Shown here: in pieces, positions 49,668 through 58,605 of the stretch | How the letters are laid out: every line of letters begins with the position of its first letter | Numbering within the stretch: position 1 is the stretch's first letter | NCBI RefSeq assembly: GCF_924101635.2 | Contig: NZ_CAKMAA020000030.1 | Coordinates: 23,052 to 87,051 of the forward strand | Length of the DNA: 64,000 bases | Reading direction: 5' to 3' | From: Candidatus Nitrotoga sp. HW29 | Lineage (GTDB): Bacteria; Pseudomonadota; Gammaproteobacteria; Burkholderiales; Gallionellaceae | The notes under the pieces: model-generated | Seen by the model: only the letters and a program-made list of their open reading frames with translations | What the model was told of the DNA's origin: nothing | Databases searched by the model: none | Program-made: the position numbers and the translations under genes

Positions 49668-52553
49668 TTACTGAGTTACCAGCTCGCGCAGTACATAAGG
49701 CAGGATGCCGCCATGGCGGTAGTAATCCACCTCGATGGGTGTGTCGATTCGTAGCAGTAGCGTAACTTGTTGCGTGCTACCGTCGCGGCGCTTGATGGTG
49801 AGCATGACATCCTGTTGTGGCTTAATGAAATTTGCGATGCCGGTGAGATCAAAGGTTTCTTCGCCAGTCAGCTTGAGTGTAGCCACGCTGTCGTTGCCCT
49901 TGAACTGCAAAGGCAGCACACCCATCCCCACCAGATTACTGCGATGGATGCGCTCGAAGCTCTTTGCCACTACCGCTTTCACGCCCAGCAGTTGTGTGCC
50001 TTTCGCCGCCCAATCTCGAGATGAACCGGTACCATATTCTTCCCCGGCGAAAATAACAGTGGGTGTACAGGCGGCGATATATTCCATTGCTGCGTCGTAG
50101 ATCGCAATCTGTTTGCCATTGTAAAGTGTGTAGCCGCCTTCCACGCGACTGCCGTCGGTATTGGGAGGCAGCATCAGATTTTTGATGCGCACGTTGGCAA
50201 ACGTCCCGCGTATCATTACCTCATGATTACCGCGGCGCGCGCCGTAGCTGTTGAAATCCTTGATGGCCACGCCTTTGCTTTGCAGATATTTGCCGGCAGG
50301 GGTGGAAGATTTAAAACTGCCGGCCGGACTGATGTGATCGGTGGTAACTGAGTCACCAAAAATGCCCAGTGGCTTGGCATTGAGGATGTCGGAAACGCTA
50401 CCGACGGCCATGGAAATATCGTCGAAGAACGGCGGACGCGCAATGTAGGTGGAATCGTCCCAATGGTACTGATTGCCGGTGGGGGCAGAAATGGCATTCC
50501 ATAGCGGCAGGTCGTGAGTAAGATCGCTATATAGCTTGCGATATACCATTGGGTCAGCGGCAAATTTCATTGCTGCATGGATTTCTGTACTGCTCGGCCA
50601 GATATCTTTCAGATAGACTGATTGGCCGTTGCTGCCCGTGCCAAGTGGTTCACTTTCCAGATTTATGTTTACTTTGCCAGCCAGTGCAAACGCGACTACC
50701 AGGGGAGGGCTAGCGAGGAAGTTGGCTTTGATATTGGCGTGGACACGTGCTTCAAAATTACGGTTGCCGGACAAGACTGCTGCAGTGATCAGATCGTGAG
50801 CGAGGATGGCATCTTCGATCTTTGCGCCCAGCGGACCGGAGTTGCCGATACAGGTGGTACAACCATAGCCTACCAGGCGGAAACCGAGTTGTTCCAGATA
50901 GGGCAGCAGGCCAGAATGGGTCAAGTAGTCTGTCACTACGCGCGAGCCGGGAGCCAGCGATGTTTTAATATGCGGTTGCACGCGCAGGCCTGCCTCTACT
51001 GCTTTTTTCGCCAGCAAACCTGCCGCCAGCATCACACCGGGGTTGGATGTGTTGGTACAGGAAGTTATGGCCGCTATTAATACATCGCCATGTTGGAGCT
51101 GTACTGCCGGCATCATTTGGCCGCTTGTTTCGCAGCGCACGCTGGGTGTTGGGCGGTTGTCCATCATCTCGATTTCAGTTACGGTACTGGTGTTATGCTT
51201 GCTTTGTGTGCCGCTGTCAGCAGGTGCGGTTTCCTGATCCTGTCGGCCGCCACCGGCGATTGGCACACACACGTTCACGTTTCCGCTAAGGTCGGCCAAA
51301 TCGGTGATATAACGTTTTTCCAAATTTTCAGCGGGTTGGTTGAAACCATTTTCTGCTACTGATTTGCTGAATAGCGTGTTGAAATTCTCTTTCATTTCGG
51401 AGAGCGGTACACGATCCTGCGGGCGTTTTGGTCCGGCCAGAGAAGGCTGGATACTGTTCAAATCCAGCTCTACCACACTGCTGTAATCGATTGCGCCTGC
51501 CTCGGGAATGCCATACAGTCCTTGCGCTTTAAAGTAGGATTGGAAGGCATCCACTTCTTCATCGCTTCGTCCGGTATTACGCAGGTAGTTTGATGTGACG
51601 TCGTCTACCGGAAAAAAACCCATTGTTGCGCCATATTCCGGCGCCATATTGGCGAGGGTCGTGCGATCCGGCAAAGTAAGCGCAGCGGTGCCTGCACCGA
51701 AAAACTCCACAAACTTTCCGACTACTTTATGCTTGCGCAGCAGTTCGGTGATGGCCAATACCAAGTCGGTCGCGGTGATTCCTTCGCGCAACTTGCCTGT
51801 GAGATGAACGCCCACTACATCCGGCGTAAGGAAATATACCGGTTGGCCGAGCATGCCCGCTTCTGCTTCGATGCCGCCCACCCCCCATCCGACCACGCCG
51901 ATGCCATTAATCATCGTAGTGTGGCTGTCGGTACCTACCAGTGTATCGGGATAATAAATACCGTCTTTTTTCAGCACGCCGCGCGCTAAATATTCCAGAT
52001 TCACTTGATGCACGATACCGATGCCGGGCGGTACTACCTTGAACGTATCAAATGCCTGCATACCCCATTTCATGAATTTGTAGCGCTCATTATTGCGCTC
52101 AAACTCCAGTTCCATGTTGAGTTGCAGCGCATCGGGACTATTGTAATAGTCTACCTGCACCGAATGATCCACTACCAAGTCCACTGGTACCAACGGTTCA
52201 ATGATCATTGGGTTCTTGTTCATTTTTGCAGCGGCATCACGCATGGTGGCAAGGTCCACCAGCAGCGGAATGCCGGTGAAATCCTGCAACACAATACGCG
52301 CTACTACGAACGGAATTTCTTCGGTACGCGGTGAATTTTGCTGCCAGTTCGCCAGTTGGCGAATATGGTTTTCGTTGATTTTCTTGTCATCGTAATTGCG
52401 CAGCACCGCTTCCAGCACAATGCGGATGGAAACCGGCAAGCGTGAGATTTTGCCCAGCCCCGCGGTTTCGAGTGCTTGTAAGGAATATAGTGTGCCGGTT
52501 TTACCGTTAGCGAGACTGAATGATTGACGGGTGTTGAACAGATTATGCGACAT
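49668..52553 (-). CDS. acnA: Aconitate hydratase AcnA (with an unusually long linker)
   Basis: Isomerises citrate and isocitrate in the TCA cycle using a [4Fe-4S] cluster. The cluster cysteines are Cys499 (SCTNTS), Cys565 and Cys568 (GCTTC). Domain 4 with [14 protein letters not shown] and [10 protein letters not shown] follows. At 961 residues it is about 70 longer than E. coli AcnA (891, with its first cluster cysteine at 435). Most of the excess lies in a polar linker before Cys499 (about residues 415-480, with [15 protein letters not shown]). The catalytic parts look intact. No citrate synthase or other TCA gene is adjacent. Confidence 0.96.
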   Translation of the reverse strand: MSHNLFNTRQSFSLANGKTGTLYSLQALETAGLGKISRLPVSIRIVLEAVLRNYDDKKINENHIRQLANWQQNSPRTEEIPFVVARIVLQDFTGIPLLVDLATMRDAAAKMNKNPMIIEPLVPVDLVVDHSVQVDYYNSPDALQLNMELEFERNNERYKFMKWGMQAFDTFKVVPPGIGIVHQVNLEYLARGVLKKDGIYYPDTLVGTDSHTTMINGIGVVGWGVGGIEAEAGMLGQPVYFLTPDVVGVHLTGKLREGITATDLVLAITELLRKHKVVGKFVEFFGAGTAALTLPDRTTLANMAPEYGATMGFFPVDDVTSNYLRNTGRSDEEVDAFQSYFKAQGLYGIPEAGAIDYSSVVELDLNSIQPSLAGPKRPQDRVPLSEMKENFNTLFSKSVAENGFNQPAENLEKRYITDLADLSGNVNVCVPIAGGGRQDQETAPADSGTQSKHNTSTVTEIEMMDNRPTPSVRCETSGQMMPAVQLQHGDVLIAAITSCTNTSNPGVMLAAGLLAKKAVEAGLRVQPHIKTSLAPGSRVVTDYLTHSGLLPYLEQLGFRLVGYGCTTCIGNSGPLGAKIEDAILAHDLITAAVLSGNRNFEARVHANIKANFLASPPLVVAFALAGKVNINLESEPLGTGSNGQSVYLKDIWPSSTEIHAAMKFAADPMVYRKLYSDLTHDLPLWNAISAPTGNQYHWDDSTYIARPPFFDDISMAVGSVSDILNAKPLGIFGDSVTTDHISPAGSFKSSTPAGKYLQSKGVAIKDFNSYGARRGNHEVMIRGTFANVRIKNLMLPPNTDGSRVEGGYTLYNGKQIAIYDAAMEYIAACTPTVIFAGEEYGTGSSRDWAAKGTQLLGVKAVVAKSFERIHRSNLVGMGVLPLQFKGNDSVATLKLTGEETFDLTGIANFIKPQQDVMLTIKRRDGSTQQVTLLLRIDTPIEVDYYRHGGILPYVLRELVTQ

Positions 52554-52782
52554 GGTGATGGCTCCGAATGAAAGCTACGAGCGAAAAGTAAAGAATGTGA
52601 TTATAGCGTGGTAGAAGTAGATCGGACATCGATCAGCTAAAACTGACAGTGCAGCCAGATAAAAAATGCAGCGTCTCTGCGAAGTTTGAGCAGCAAATAA
52701 ATAATGTTTACGGGTGCTTAATCTAGGAGGAATAGGGTGTGAAGTTAGTTTGGCCGAGGCCGAAAGATAAGTTTAACCACGG

Positions 52783-54036
52783 CTAAATGCACCCGCATTT
52801 GAGGTAAGCCAGCGCGCCCAAGCCTGCGGTATATCCGCTGGCAAAACAGGCGGTGAGTAGATAACCGCCGGTGGGTGCTTCCCAGTCCAGCATTTCACCT
52901 GCACAGAATACACCGGGTATGGCGCGCACCATTAAACATTCATCCAGCGCCTCGAAGGCGACGCCCCCCGCGCTGCTGATGGCTTCATCCAGCGGACGAG
53001 GTGCGATGAGTCGTAAGGGCAATGATTTAATCGAAGCCGCAAGGCGCTCAGGGTTAGCGAAGTCTGATGGCGGCACTCGTTCACGCAACAGACCAGTTTT
53101 TACCCCCTTGATGTTTGCCCGACTCTGCAAATGGCTGGACATCGAGCGGGAACCACGCGGATGCGCTATCTCGGTGATGATGCGTGACAAATCTTTTCCG
53201 GGAGTCAGATCGAGGTAAATGACTGCCACACCTGTCGCGGCAATCTCATTGCGCAGGTGTGCAGACAACGCGTAGATCAGGCCACCTTCAATTCCGGTCG
53301 CCGTTACCATGAGATCACCCTGTCGACGGTGGATTTCTCCCGCTGCATCGGTAAAGGTCGCTGACACCGCTTTTACCGGGTGTCCGGCGAAACGTGAACT
53401 AAAGTGCCGGCTCCAGCCGACATCAAAACCACAGTTTGCGGGCTGCAATGGCACAACGGGAATGCCGCGTTGCGCGAGTAGCGGCGCCCATGCGCCATCG
53501 GAACCAAGTCGCGCCCAACTGCCGCCACCCAGTGCCAATACGACTGCATCGGCATTTACGCTATGTTCGCTCTGTGGAGTAACAAAACGAAGTGCACCAT
53601 TTTCATTCCACCCGCACCAGCGATAGCGCATATGGAAATGCACACCTGCTTCACGCAAGCGGTGCAGCCAGGCGCGCAAGAGTGGCGCAGCTTTCATGTC
53701 AGTTGGAAATACGCGCCCGGACGTCCCGACGAATGTCGTTATGCCGAGGCTGTGTATCCACTCTCGCAGAGCTTCCGGTCCGAAAACATCGAGCAGCGGT
53801 TTGATTCGGGCGCGGCGCGCACTGTAGCGTGAAAGAAATGGTTCCATCGGCTCGGAATGCGTGATGTTCATACCGCCTTTGCCAGCCATTAGAAATTTGC
53901 GTCCTACAGATGGCATGGCATCGTACAGATCAACCTGTACGCCGCTCTGAATCAATACCTCTGCAGCCATCAGTCCGGCAGGACCGCCGCCGATGATGAC
54001 AACTGACTTGGCGTTTAGTTTATTCCTCATCCTCAT
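52783..54036 (-). CDS. HI0933/YhiN-type flavoprotein (TIGR03862 family)
   Basis: A 417-residue FAD-binding protein. The dinucleotide-binding motif VVIIGGGPAGLMAAEVLI (about 12-29), the MAGKGGMNITHSEPM segment, VLALGGGSWARLGSDG and the C-terminal PTGGYLLTACFASGYTAGLGA are characteristic of the HI0933-like aminoacetone-oxidase family, subgroup TIGR03862. The physiological reaction is unknown. A single gene between acnA and the divergently oriented pilin operon. Confidence 0.9.
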   Translation of the reverse strand: MRMRNKLNAKSVVIIGGGPAGLMAAEVLIQSGVQVDLYDAMPSVGRKFLMAGKGGMNITHSEPMEPFLSRYSARRARIKPLLDVFGPEALREWIHSLGITTFVGTSGRVFPTDMKAAPLLRAWLHRLREAGVHFHMRYRWCGWNENGALRFVTPQSEHSVNADAVVLALGGGSWARLGSDGAWAPLLAQRGIPVVPLQPANCGFDVGWSRHFSSRFAGHPVKAVSATFTDAAGEIHRRQGDLMVTATGIEGGLIYALSAHLRNEIAATGVAVIYLDLTPGKDLSRIITEIAHPRGSRSMSSHLQSRANIKGVKTGLLRERVPPSDFANPERLAASIKSLPLRLIAPRPLDEAISSAGGVAFEALDECLMVRAIPGVFCAGEMLDWEAPTGGYLLTACFASGYTAGLGALAYLKCGCI

Positions 54037-54179
54037 TTTCCGGCAAATGAATTTCCGATTATTAAAAAAATAAAGTTATTCTGGATACGTCCGATACTGC
54101 TGTTTGATCGTTACTTATCCGCTTCGCTAGTTGGTTAGATGTGGAAATCCAAGCACTGAGCATTTTACTGTGCCCACCT

Positions 54180-54201
54180 AAAATGAGAACAAAATGAGAA
54201 C
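54180..54201 (+). repeat. 11-bp tandem duplication at the pilE start
   Basis: AAAATGAGAAC occurs twice in tandem (54180-54190 and 54191-54201). The upstream copy opens a four-codon ORF (MRTK, 54183-54197) whose TGA overlaps the ATG of pilE at 54194. Confidence 0.9.
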
Positions 54202-54577
54202 AAAAAAAGGATTCGGCTTGATTGAGCTGTTAGTTGCCGTGGTAATTATAGGTATTCTTGCCGCTGTTGTTATACCCAGCTACCAAAGTTATGTGGTTAA
54301 AGGCAATCGTGCTGCCGCACAGTCATTCATGATGGATCTGGCAAATCGCGAGAAACAATACATGTTGGATGCCCGAACCTACGCTGATTTTACTACCTTA
54401 GGGGTATCTGCCCCCGCTGATGTCAGTAAACACTACGCTATTGCAATCTCAACTCCGGCTGCAACCCCGCCAAGCTTTACCATAACGGCCACCCCTTCGT
54501 CCGACAGCTCGCAATATGCTGACGGCTCCTTAACGCTGGGGAGTGACGGCGCCAAAGGTCCGGCCGCCAAGTGGTAA
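54194..54577 (+). CDS. pilE: Type IV pilin PilE-like
   Basis: A 127-residue type IV pilin or minor pilin. The class III prepilin peptide is short (MRTKKG) and is cleaved before FGLIELL, with Glu5 in the mature protein; the hydrophobic helix LLVAVVIIGILAAVVIPSYQ follows. The PilE signature NRAAAQSFMMDLANREKQYM continues into a beta-rich C-terminus. It ends AAKW without the usual disulfide pair (no cysteines). First gene of a minor-pilin operon; fimT begins 8 bp after the stop. The start region is duplicated, leaving a mini-ORF immediately upstream. Confidence 0.9.
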   Translation: MRTKKGFGLIELLVAVVIIGILAAVVIPSYQSYVVKGNRAAAQSFMMDLANREKQYMLDARTYADFTTLGVSAPADVSKHYAIAISTPAATPPSFTITATPSSDSSQYADGSLTLGSDGAKGPAAKW

Positions 54578-54584
54578 AACAACC

Positions 54585-55055
54585 ATGAAAACTCTGCGTC
54601 AATTTGAATCCGGTTTTACTCTCCCCGAACTGCTGGTGGTTGTGGTGGTATTGGGCATACTGGCTTCGGTAGGGGCTAGTGGTTTTCAATCTCTCATCCA
54701 AAGCCAACAGGCGAAGAACGCGAGCTTTGAAATATTTTCCAGTCTCAATCTGGCAAGAAGTGAGGCTATCAAACGCAACGATTCCGTCACCTTGACTCCA
54801 ACGGATGCGTCCAACTGGGGCAAAGGGTGGGCAATAACGTCAGCTGCCGGAGTCATTAAATCACAATCCGAACTGAAAAAAATAGTCATTTCCCAAGGTG
54901 CCGCCAGCGTGGTTTATGCCCCAACTGGCAGGGCAACGACCGCTACTTCTTTTTTGCTTGATGTCTCAGCAAATCCAACCGCAAATGCTCGCTGTATCAA
55001 GATTGAACTAAGCGGTATGCCGCGCGTGTATAAACCGGTGAACGGAACATGCTGA
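54585..55055 (+). CDS. fimT: Minor pilin / pseudopilin FimT (GspH family)
   Basis: A 156-residue pseudopilin. The prepilin peptidase site is ESG|FTLPELL with Glu5, and the hydrophobic helix VVVVVLGILASVGASGFQSL follows. The SSLNLARSEAIKRNDSVTL stretch is the GspH/FimT signature. Cysteines near the C-terminus (ARCIKIE, NGTC) probably form a disulfide. The ATG at 54585 is chosen because an in-frame start at 54543 lies inside pilE. It overlaps the pilV start by 7 bp. Confidence 0.9.
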   Translation: MKTLRQFESGFTLPELLVVVVVLGILASVGASGFQSLIQSQQAKNASFEIFSSLNLARSEAIKRNDSVTLTPTDASNWGKGWAITSAAGVIKSQSELKKIVISQGAASVVYAPTGRATTATSFLLDVSANPTANARCIKIELSGMPRVYKPVNGTC

Positions 55056-55627
55056 TGATTCATTGTAAGAAAAACATTGGTTTTAGCTTGATCGAGGTGT
55101 TGGTTACTATCGTTATCCTGATGATCGGATTGCTGGGGTTGGCTGGCTTACAGGGGCGGGCATTAACATCACAATTGGAATCTTACCAACGTTCGCAAGC
55201 ATTAATCCTGGTGAAAGATATCGAAAACCGCATTAATGCTAACCGTAAAAATGCCGCGAATTATGTGACAGCAACTCCCTTGGGCACAGGGGCTGCATGC
55301 CCGGTAGCGGCGGATCCCACCGTTATAGCGGACAAGGATAAGGAAGAATGGTGCAACGCCATTATGGGTGCTGCAGAAGTGCAAAGCGGAGTTTCGTCAG
55401 CAGGCGCGATGATAGGCGCGCGCGGCTGTGTTTATCAAATTGCGTCACCCGCAAGCGGAGTTGCAACGCCCTATTTGGCCGTAGTTGCATGGCAAGGATT
55501 GAACAATACTAAAGCGCCTGATGTTACTACAGCCACGTCTGCCGGGCAGTGCGGAGCTGGGCAGTATGGCAATGAGTCTTTGCATCGCGTGGTTACGTTG
55601 CCTATCTCCATTGCAGATTTGAATTGA
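55049..55627 (+). CDS. pilV: Minor pilin PilV
   Basis: A 192-residue minor pilin with the cleavage site KNIG|FSLIEVL and the PilV pattern MIGLLGLAGLQGRALTSQLE. Cysteines at CPVAADP, WCNAIMG and GCVYQIA suggest disulfides. In PilV proteins the N-terminal domain helps prime pilus assembly together with PilW, PilX and FimT. It overlaps fimT and is followed one base later by pilW. Confidence 0.92.
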   Translation: MLMIHCKKNIGFSLIEVLVTIVILMIGLLGLAGLQGRALTSQLESYQRSQALILVKDIENRINANRKNAANYVTATPLGTGAACPVAADPTVIADKDKEEWCNAIMGAAEVQSGVSSAGAMIGARGCVYQIASPASGVATPYLAVVAWQGLNNTKAPDVTTATSAGQCGAGQYGNESLHRVVTLPISIADLN

Positions 55628-55628
55628 T

Positions 55629-56726
55629 ATGAATCAATCTGATTACCTGCGTATTTTTAAAAACCGGATATCACAGCGTGGCCTGTCGCTGGTCGAGCTA
55701 ATGATTTCTATCACAATCGGTCTCCTTATTCTTTCGGCCTTGGCCACATTGTTCGTCAATCAAAGCAAAACTCGTACAGAATTGGATAAATCCAATCGGT
55801 TGATAGACAACGGTCGTTATGCTGTAGAGGTTTTATCCGAGAATTTGCGGCTTGCCGGTTTCTATGGGGAGCGTGAATTAATAGCGACTGGGGTTATAAA
55901 CGATCCTTGCACAACAACGCCTACCAATCCTAGCGTCACTGAGATGAGGGATGCGCTGGGGCTGCACGTGGCTGGATATGATGCGAGTAGCGTTGTGGCA
56001 ACCATTGGTACTCCGCCTTGCGGCCTGACTTCTGCAGAGTTGAAACCTGGCAGCGACATTTTAGTATTGCGCCGTGCTGATAACACGTCAATTTCCGCAG
56101 CGTCAGCGCTGAGTGGCACGCATTACATCCAGCTTTCAAACTGCAAATACGACGTGGCAACTTCCGTCATCGGTAAAACTGCATCGGATTTCATCCTGCG
56201 TGAGCGCAACTGTACTTCAACCAGTACATTGCCTGCTGCCAATGTGAGGCGTTTTTTTGTGCAAACGTATTTTGTATCTCCCAACAACATCGCGGGTGAT
56301 GGTATACCAACGCTGAAACTCAAAGAACTTGATCCGGCTGGGACAGGCGTATTCATTATTACACCTTTAGTCGAGGGCATAGAATACCTTCAGGTCGAAT
56401 ACGGAATTGACGGTGATAATAATGCTGATGGTGTGATGGACGACATTAATGGCGATACTGTTGTGAGCGACGGAGATAAGGATGGCGCGGCTGATAGCTA
56501 TGTTACAAGTTGCGCGACTGTCGAGTGCTGGTCAAATATTGTCTCGGTAAGACTCAATGTTATTGCCAGAAATATCGAAACGACTGCCGGCCATACCAAT
56601 ACCAACATTTCTTATACGCTTGGACAGGCTGGGACATTTGGCCCGTTCAATGACAGCTATAAACGCCACGTTTTTGCCCAGACAGTTCGTTTGATTAACC
56701 GTTCAGGCCAACGAGAAAGGCCATGA
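55629..56726 (+). CDS. pilW: Minor pilin PilW
   Basis: A 365-residue minor pilin. The N-terminus has the site QRG|LSLVELM and a hydrophobic helix, followed by the PilW signature RYAVEVLSENLRLAGFYGE. The C-terminal region includes an acidic Asp/Asn-rich loop (DGDNNADGVMDDINGDTV, about 264-281) resembling Ca2+-binding loops. It overlaps pilX by 4 bp. The size is typical of PilW in Betaproteobacteria. Confidence 0.92.
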   Translation: MNQSDYLRIFKNRISQRGLSLVELMISITIGLLILSALATLFVNQSKTRTELDKSNRLIDNGRYAVEVLSENLRLAGFYGERELIATGVINDPCTTTPTNPSVTEMRDALGLHVAGYDASSVVATIGTPPCGLTSAELKPGSDILVLRRADNTSISAASALSGTHYIQLSNCKYDVATSVIGKTASDFILRERNCTSTSTLPAANVRRFFVQTYFVSPNNIAGDGIPTLKLKELDPAGTGVFIITPLVEGIEYLQVEYGIDGDNNADGVMDDINGDTVVSDGDKDGAADSYVTSCATVECWSNIVSVRLNVIARNIETTAGHTNTNISYTLGQAGTFGPFNDSYKRHVFAQTVRLINRSGQRERP

Positions 56727-57250
56727 CCATGTTGCGCAAACAACGCGGCAGTACTCTCTTGGTAGCACTCGTCATGTTGATGCTGTTGACGTTGATTGCA
56801 CTTTCTGCAATGAATGCCAGCACAACAAGCATCGAGGTGGTAGGGAATGCTCAGTTACGCGAGGAAGCCAGCGCTGCTGAACAACAGGCTATTGAAGGCG
56901 TTATTAGCAGCAATTTCACCGCCAATCCGGTTTCATCAGTTGCTATGGTTAATGTCGGGGGCACAAATTACGCGGTTGCGGTTGCCGTGCCAACTTGTAA
57001 AAGTACTGTATCGATCGTCAATTCCCAATTAGATGCAAACAATCCAGATGATGCTGTTTGCCTCAGCAGCGGTTCATTACAAAACACAGGAGTAATGAAT
57101 GCCTCGGGCGTCCTGTCAACAACACAACCATGGTGTTATCAACAAACTTGGGAAGTCAGTGCCACAGTAAATGATAGCGACACTGGGGCAAATACAAGCG
57201 TACACCAAGGCGTATCCTTGCGTACGCCGGCAGGAACGGACTGTCCCTAA
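56723..57250 (+). CDS. pilX: Minor pilin assembly protein PilX
   Basis: A 175-residue protein with the PilX-type N-terminus: QRG|STLLVALVML, in which residue 5 is Val rather than Glu, as expected for this class. The helix is followed by SIEVVGNAQLREEASAAEQQAIE, typical of PilX. Cysteines CKSTVS, VCLSS, WCYQQT and the terminal DCP could form disulfides. It lies directly before pilY1. Confidence 0.9.
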   Translation: MTMLRKQRGSTLLVALVMLMLLTLIALSAMNASTTSIEVVGNAQLREEASAAEQQAIEGVISSNFTANPVSSVAMVNVGGTNYAVAVAVPTCKSTVSIVNSQLDANNPDDAVCLSSGSLQNTGVMNASGVLSTTQPWCYQQTWEVSATVNDSDTGANTSVHQGVSLRTPAGTDCP

Positions 57251-57321
57251 AGCGCTTGAATCTAAGCTATTAATTTCAATAACATAAAGAAGCTGTCTTT
57301 CTGCAATTTGGAGGTGTCATC

Positions 57322-58605
57322 ATGAAATCGATGCAACTTGTATTACTCGGTCTATGTGTTACCTTGATGAGCATTTCCGCTGTCAGTAAAGCGGAGGATA
57401 TTGACATTTATAGCGGTCTCGGTGGCGCTGCTGGAATGCCCAATGTACTAATCGTTTTTGATAACGCCGCCAACTTTTCCTCTAACGCGGCTGGCTCAAC
57501 TTGTATTATCGATGGGGTCGCTACCGCGCTCAGTGGTACGGTGGGCGGCATAGAGCAGTGTGCCTTTTATAATGTGATTAGTGCATTGCCAACCGATTCC
57601 AGCGGCAATGCATTAATCAATATTGGCATGATGGTTTACAACGCCAACAATATTAGAGATATCAACGAAGCAAATTGTGGCGGGAGTGATGGCGGGTGCT
57701 TGGTTCAACCCCTGATTCCGATGGATGCGGCCCACAAGGCTCCACTTCTGGCCTGGATCAAGACCTGGAGAACATCGGGTGGCGCGGGAACTGGATATAT
57801 AAAATCAGCTGGCGAAGCGACAGCGGCAACCATGCAAGAGGCATGGGCCTACTATGCTGGTAACACGGGACTGTCCGGGCGTTCTTATACCGGCATCAAA
57901 CCGGCAGCTGGCTGCCAGCAGAATTTTGTCATTTTTATAGGCAACTCATTTAGCTCTTCCGGTTCTCCTGGAGACGGTGGGTCCGTCAGTCCGGCAGCCG
58001 CACTTGCCAGTGCGCCCGGAGTCACTACGAAGCAGAAGGAGATCATCACAACGCCCTATGCTACATCGTGCGGTACATACACATTTCCCGTTAGTGCCCA
58101 TGAAGGAAAAGGGTTTTATGCGGATGAGTGGGCGCGTTATATGCGTGAAGCCGATATCTACAGCGCCATAGACGGTACCCAAAAAATCACCACTTATACG
58201 ATCGGCCTGCTCGGGGCCAGTTGCCAGGCAGAATATGCCGCGATTCTGGCCAGTATGGCGTATGAAGGCCGCGGAAAATATTTTGCTACTACGGACTATG
58301 CCAGCATTACCCAGGCACTTCTAAAAATTCTCAATGAAGTACAAGCGACCAACAGCGTATTTTCTTCATCCAGTTTGCCTGTCAGTGTGAATGCGCAAGG
58401 TACTTACCTAAACCAGATTTACATGGGGATGTTTCGGCCAGACCCGAACGGCCAGCCGAGATGGCTTGGAAATTTAAAACAATACCAGTTCAATTATGAT
58501 GTGGTTACCGGCAAACTGATATTGGACGACACAAACACCACAGATTCATCAGGCGCCATTAATCCTGTCACTGGATTTATTTCTCCCGATGCCGTAAGTT
58601 TTTAG
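57322..58605 (+). CDS. pilY1: PilY1 N-terminal part, ended by an in-frame TAG
   Basis: The first 427 codons of pilY1, encoding a tip-associated adhesin and pilus-assembly factor. There is a signal peptide (LVLLGLCVTLMSISAVSKA) and a von Willebrand-like N-terminal domain beginning GMPNVLIVFDNAANFSS. The MIDAS serines are replaced here (DNAAN). Later parts are YTGIKPAAGCQQNFVIFIGNS, the TYTIGLLG motif and LNQIYMGMFRPDPNGQPRWLGNLKQY, which normally leads straight into the C-terminal beta-propeller. The stop lies in ...AVSF(stop)T, where PilY1 relatives have AVSFWT. The frame continues open after the stop, so this is half of one gene. If translated alone it would be a secreted fragment without the propeller. 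Confidence 0.85.
   Translation: MKSMQLVLLGLCVTLMSISAVSKAEDIDIYSGLGGAAGMPNVLIVFDNAANFSSNAAGSTCIIDGVATALSGTVGGIEQCAFYNVISALPTDSSGNALINIGMMVYNANNIRDINEANCGGSDGGCLVQPLIPMDAAHKAPLLAWIKTWRTSGGAGTGYIKSAGEATAATMQEAWAYYAGNTGLSGRSYTGIKPAAGCQQNFVIFIGNSFSSSGSPGDGGSVSPAAALASAPGVTTKQKEIITTPYATSCGTYTFPVSAHEGKGFYADEWARYMREADIYSAIDGTQKITTYTIGLLGASCQAEYAAILASMAYEGRGKYFATTDYASITQALLKILNEVQATNSVFSSSSLPVSVNAQGTYLNQIYMGMFRPDPNGQPRWLGNLKQYQFNYDVVTGKLILDDTNTTDSSGAINPVTGFISPDAVSF
58603..58605 (+). other. In-frame amber codon (TAG) interrupting pilY1 where Trp (TGG) is expected
   Basis: Codon 428 of the joined frame. Upstream and downstream parts are in the same frame, and a single G-to-A change at the second position explains the break. 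Confidence 0.8.

Noticed and set aside
57977..58171. Short overlapping frames within pilY1 as separate genes
   Set aside because: They are out-of-frame shadows of the PilY1 coding sequence.
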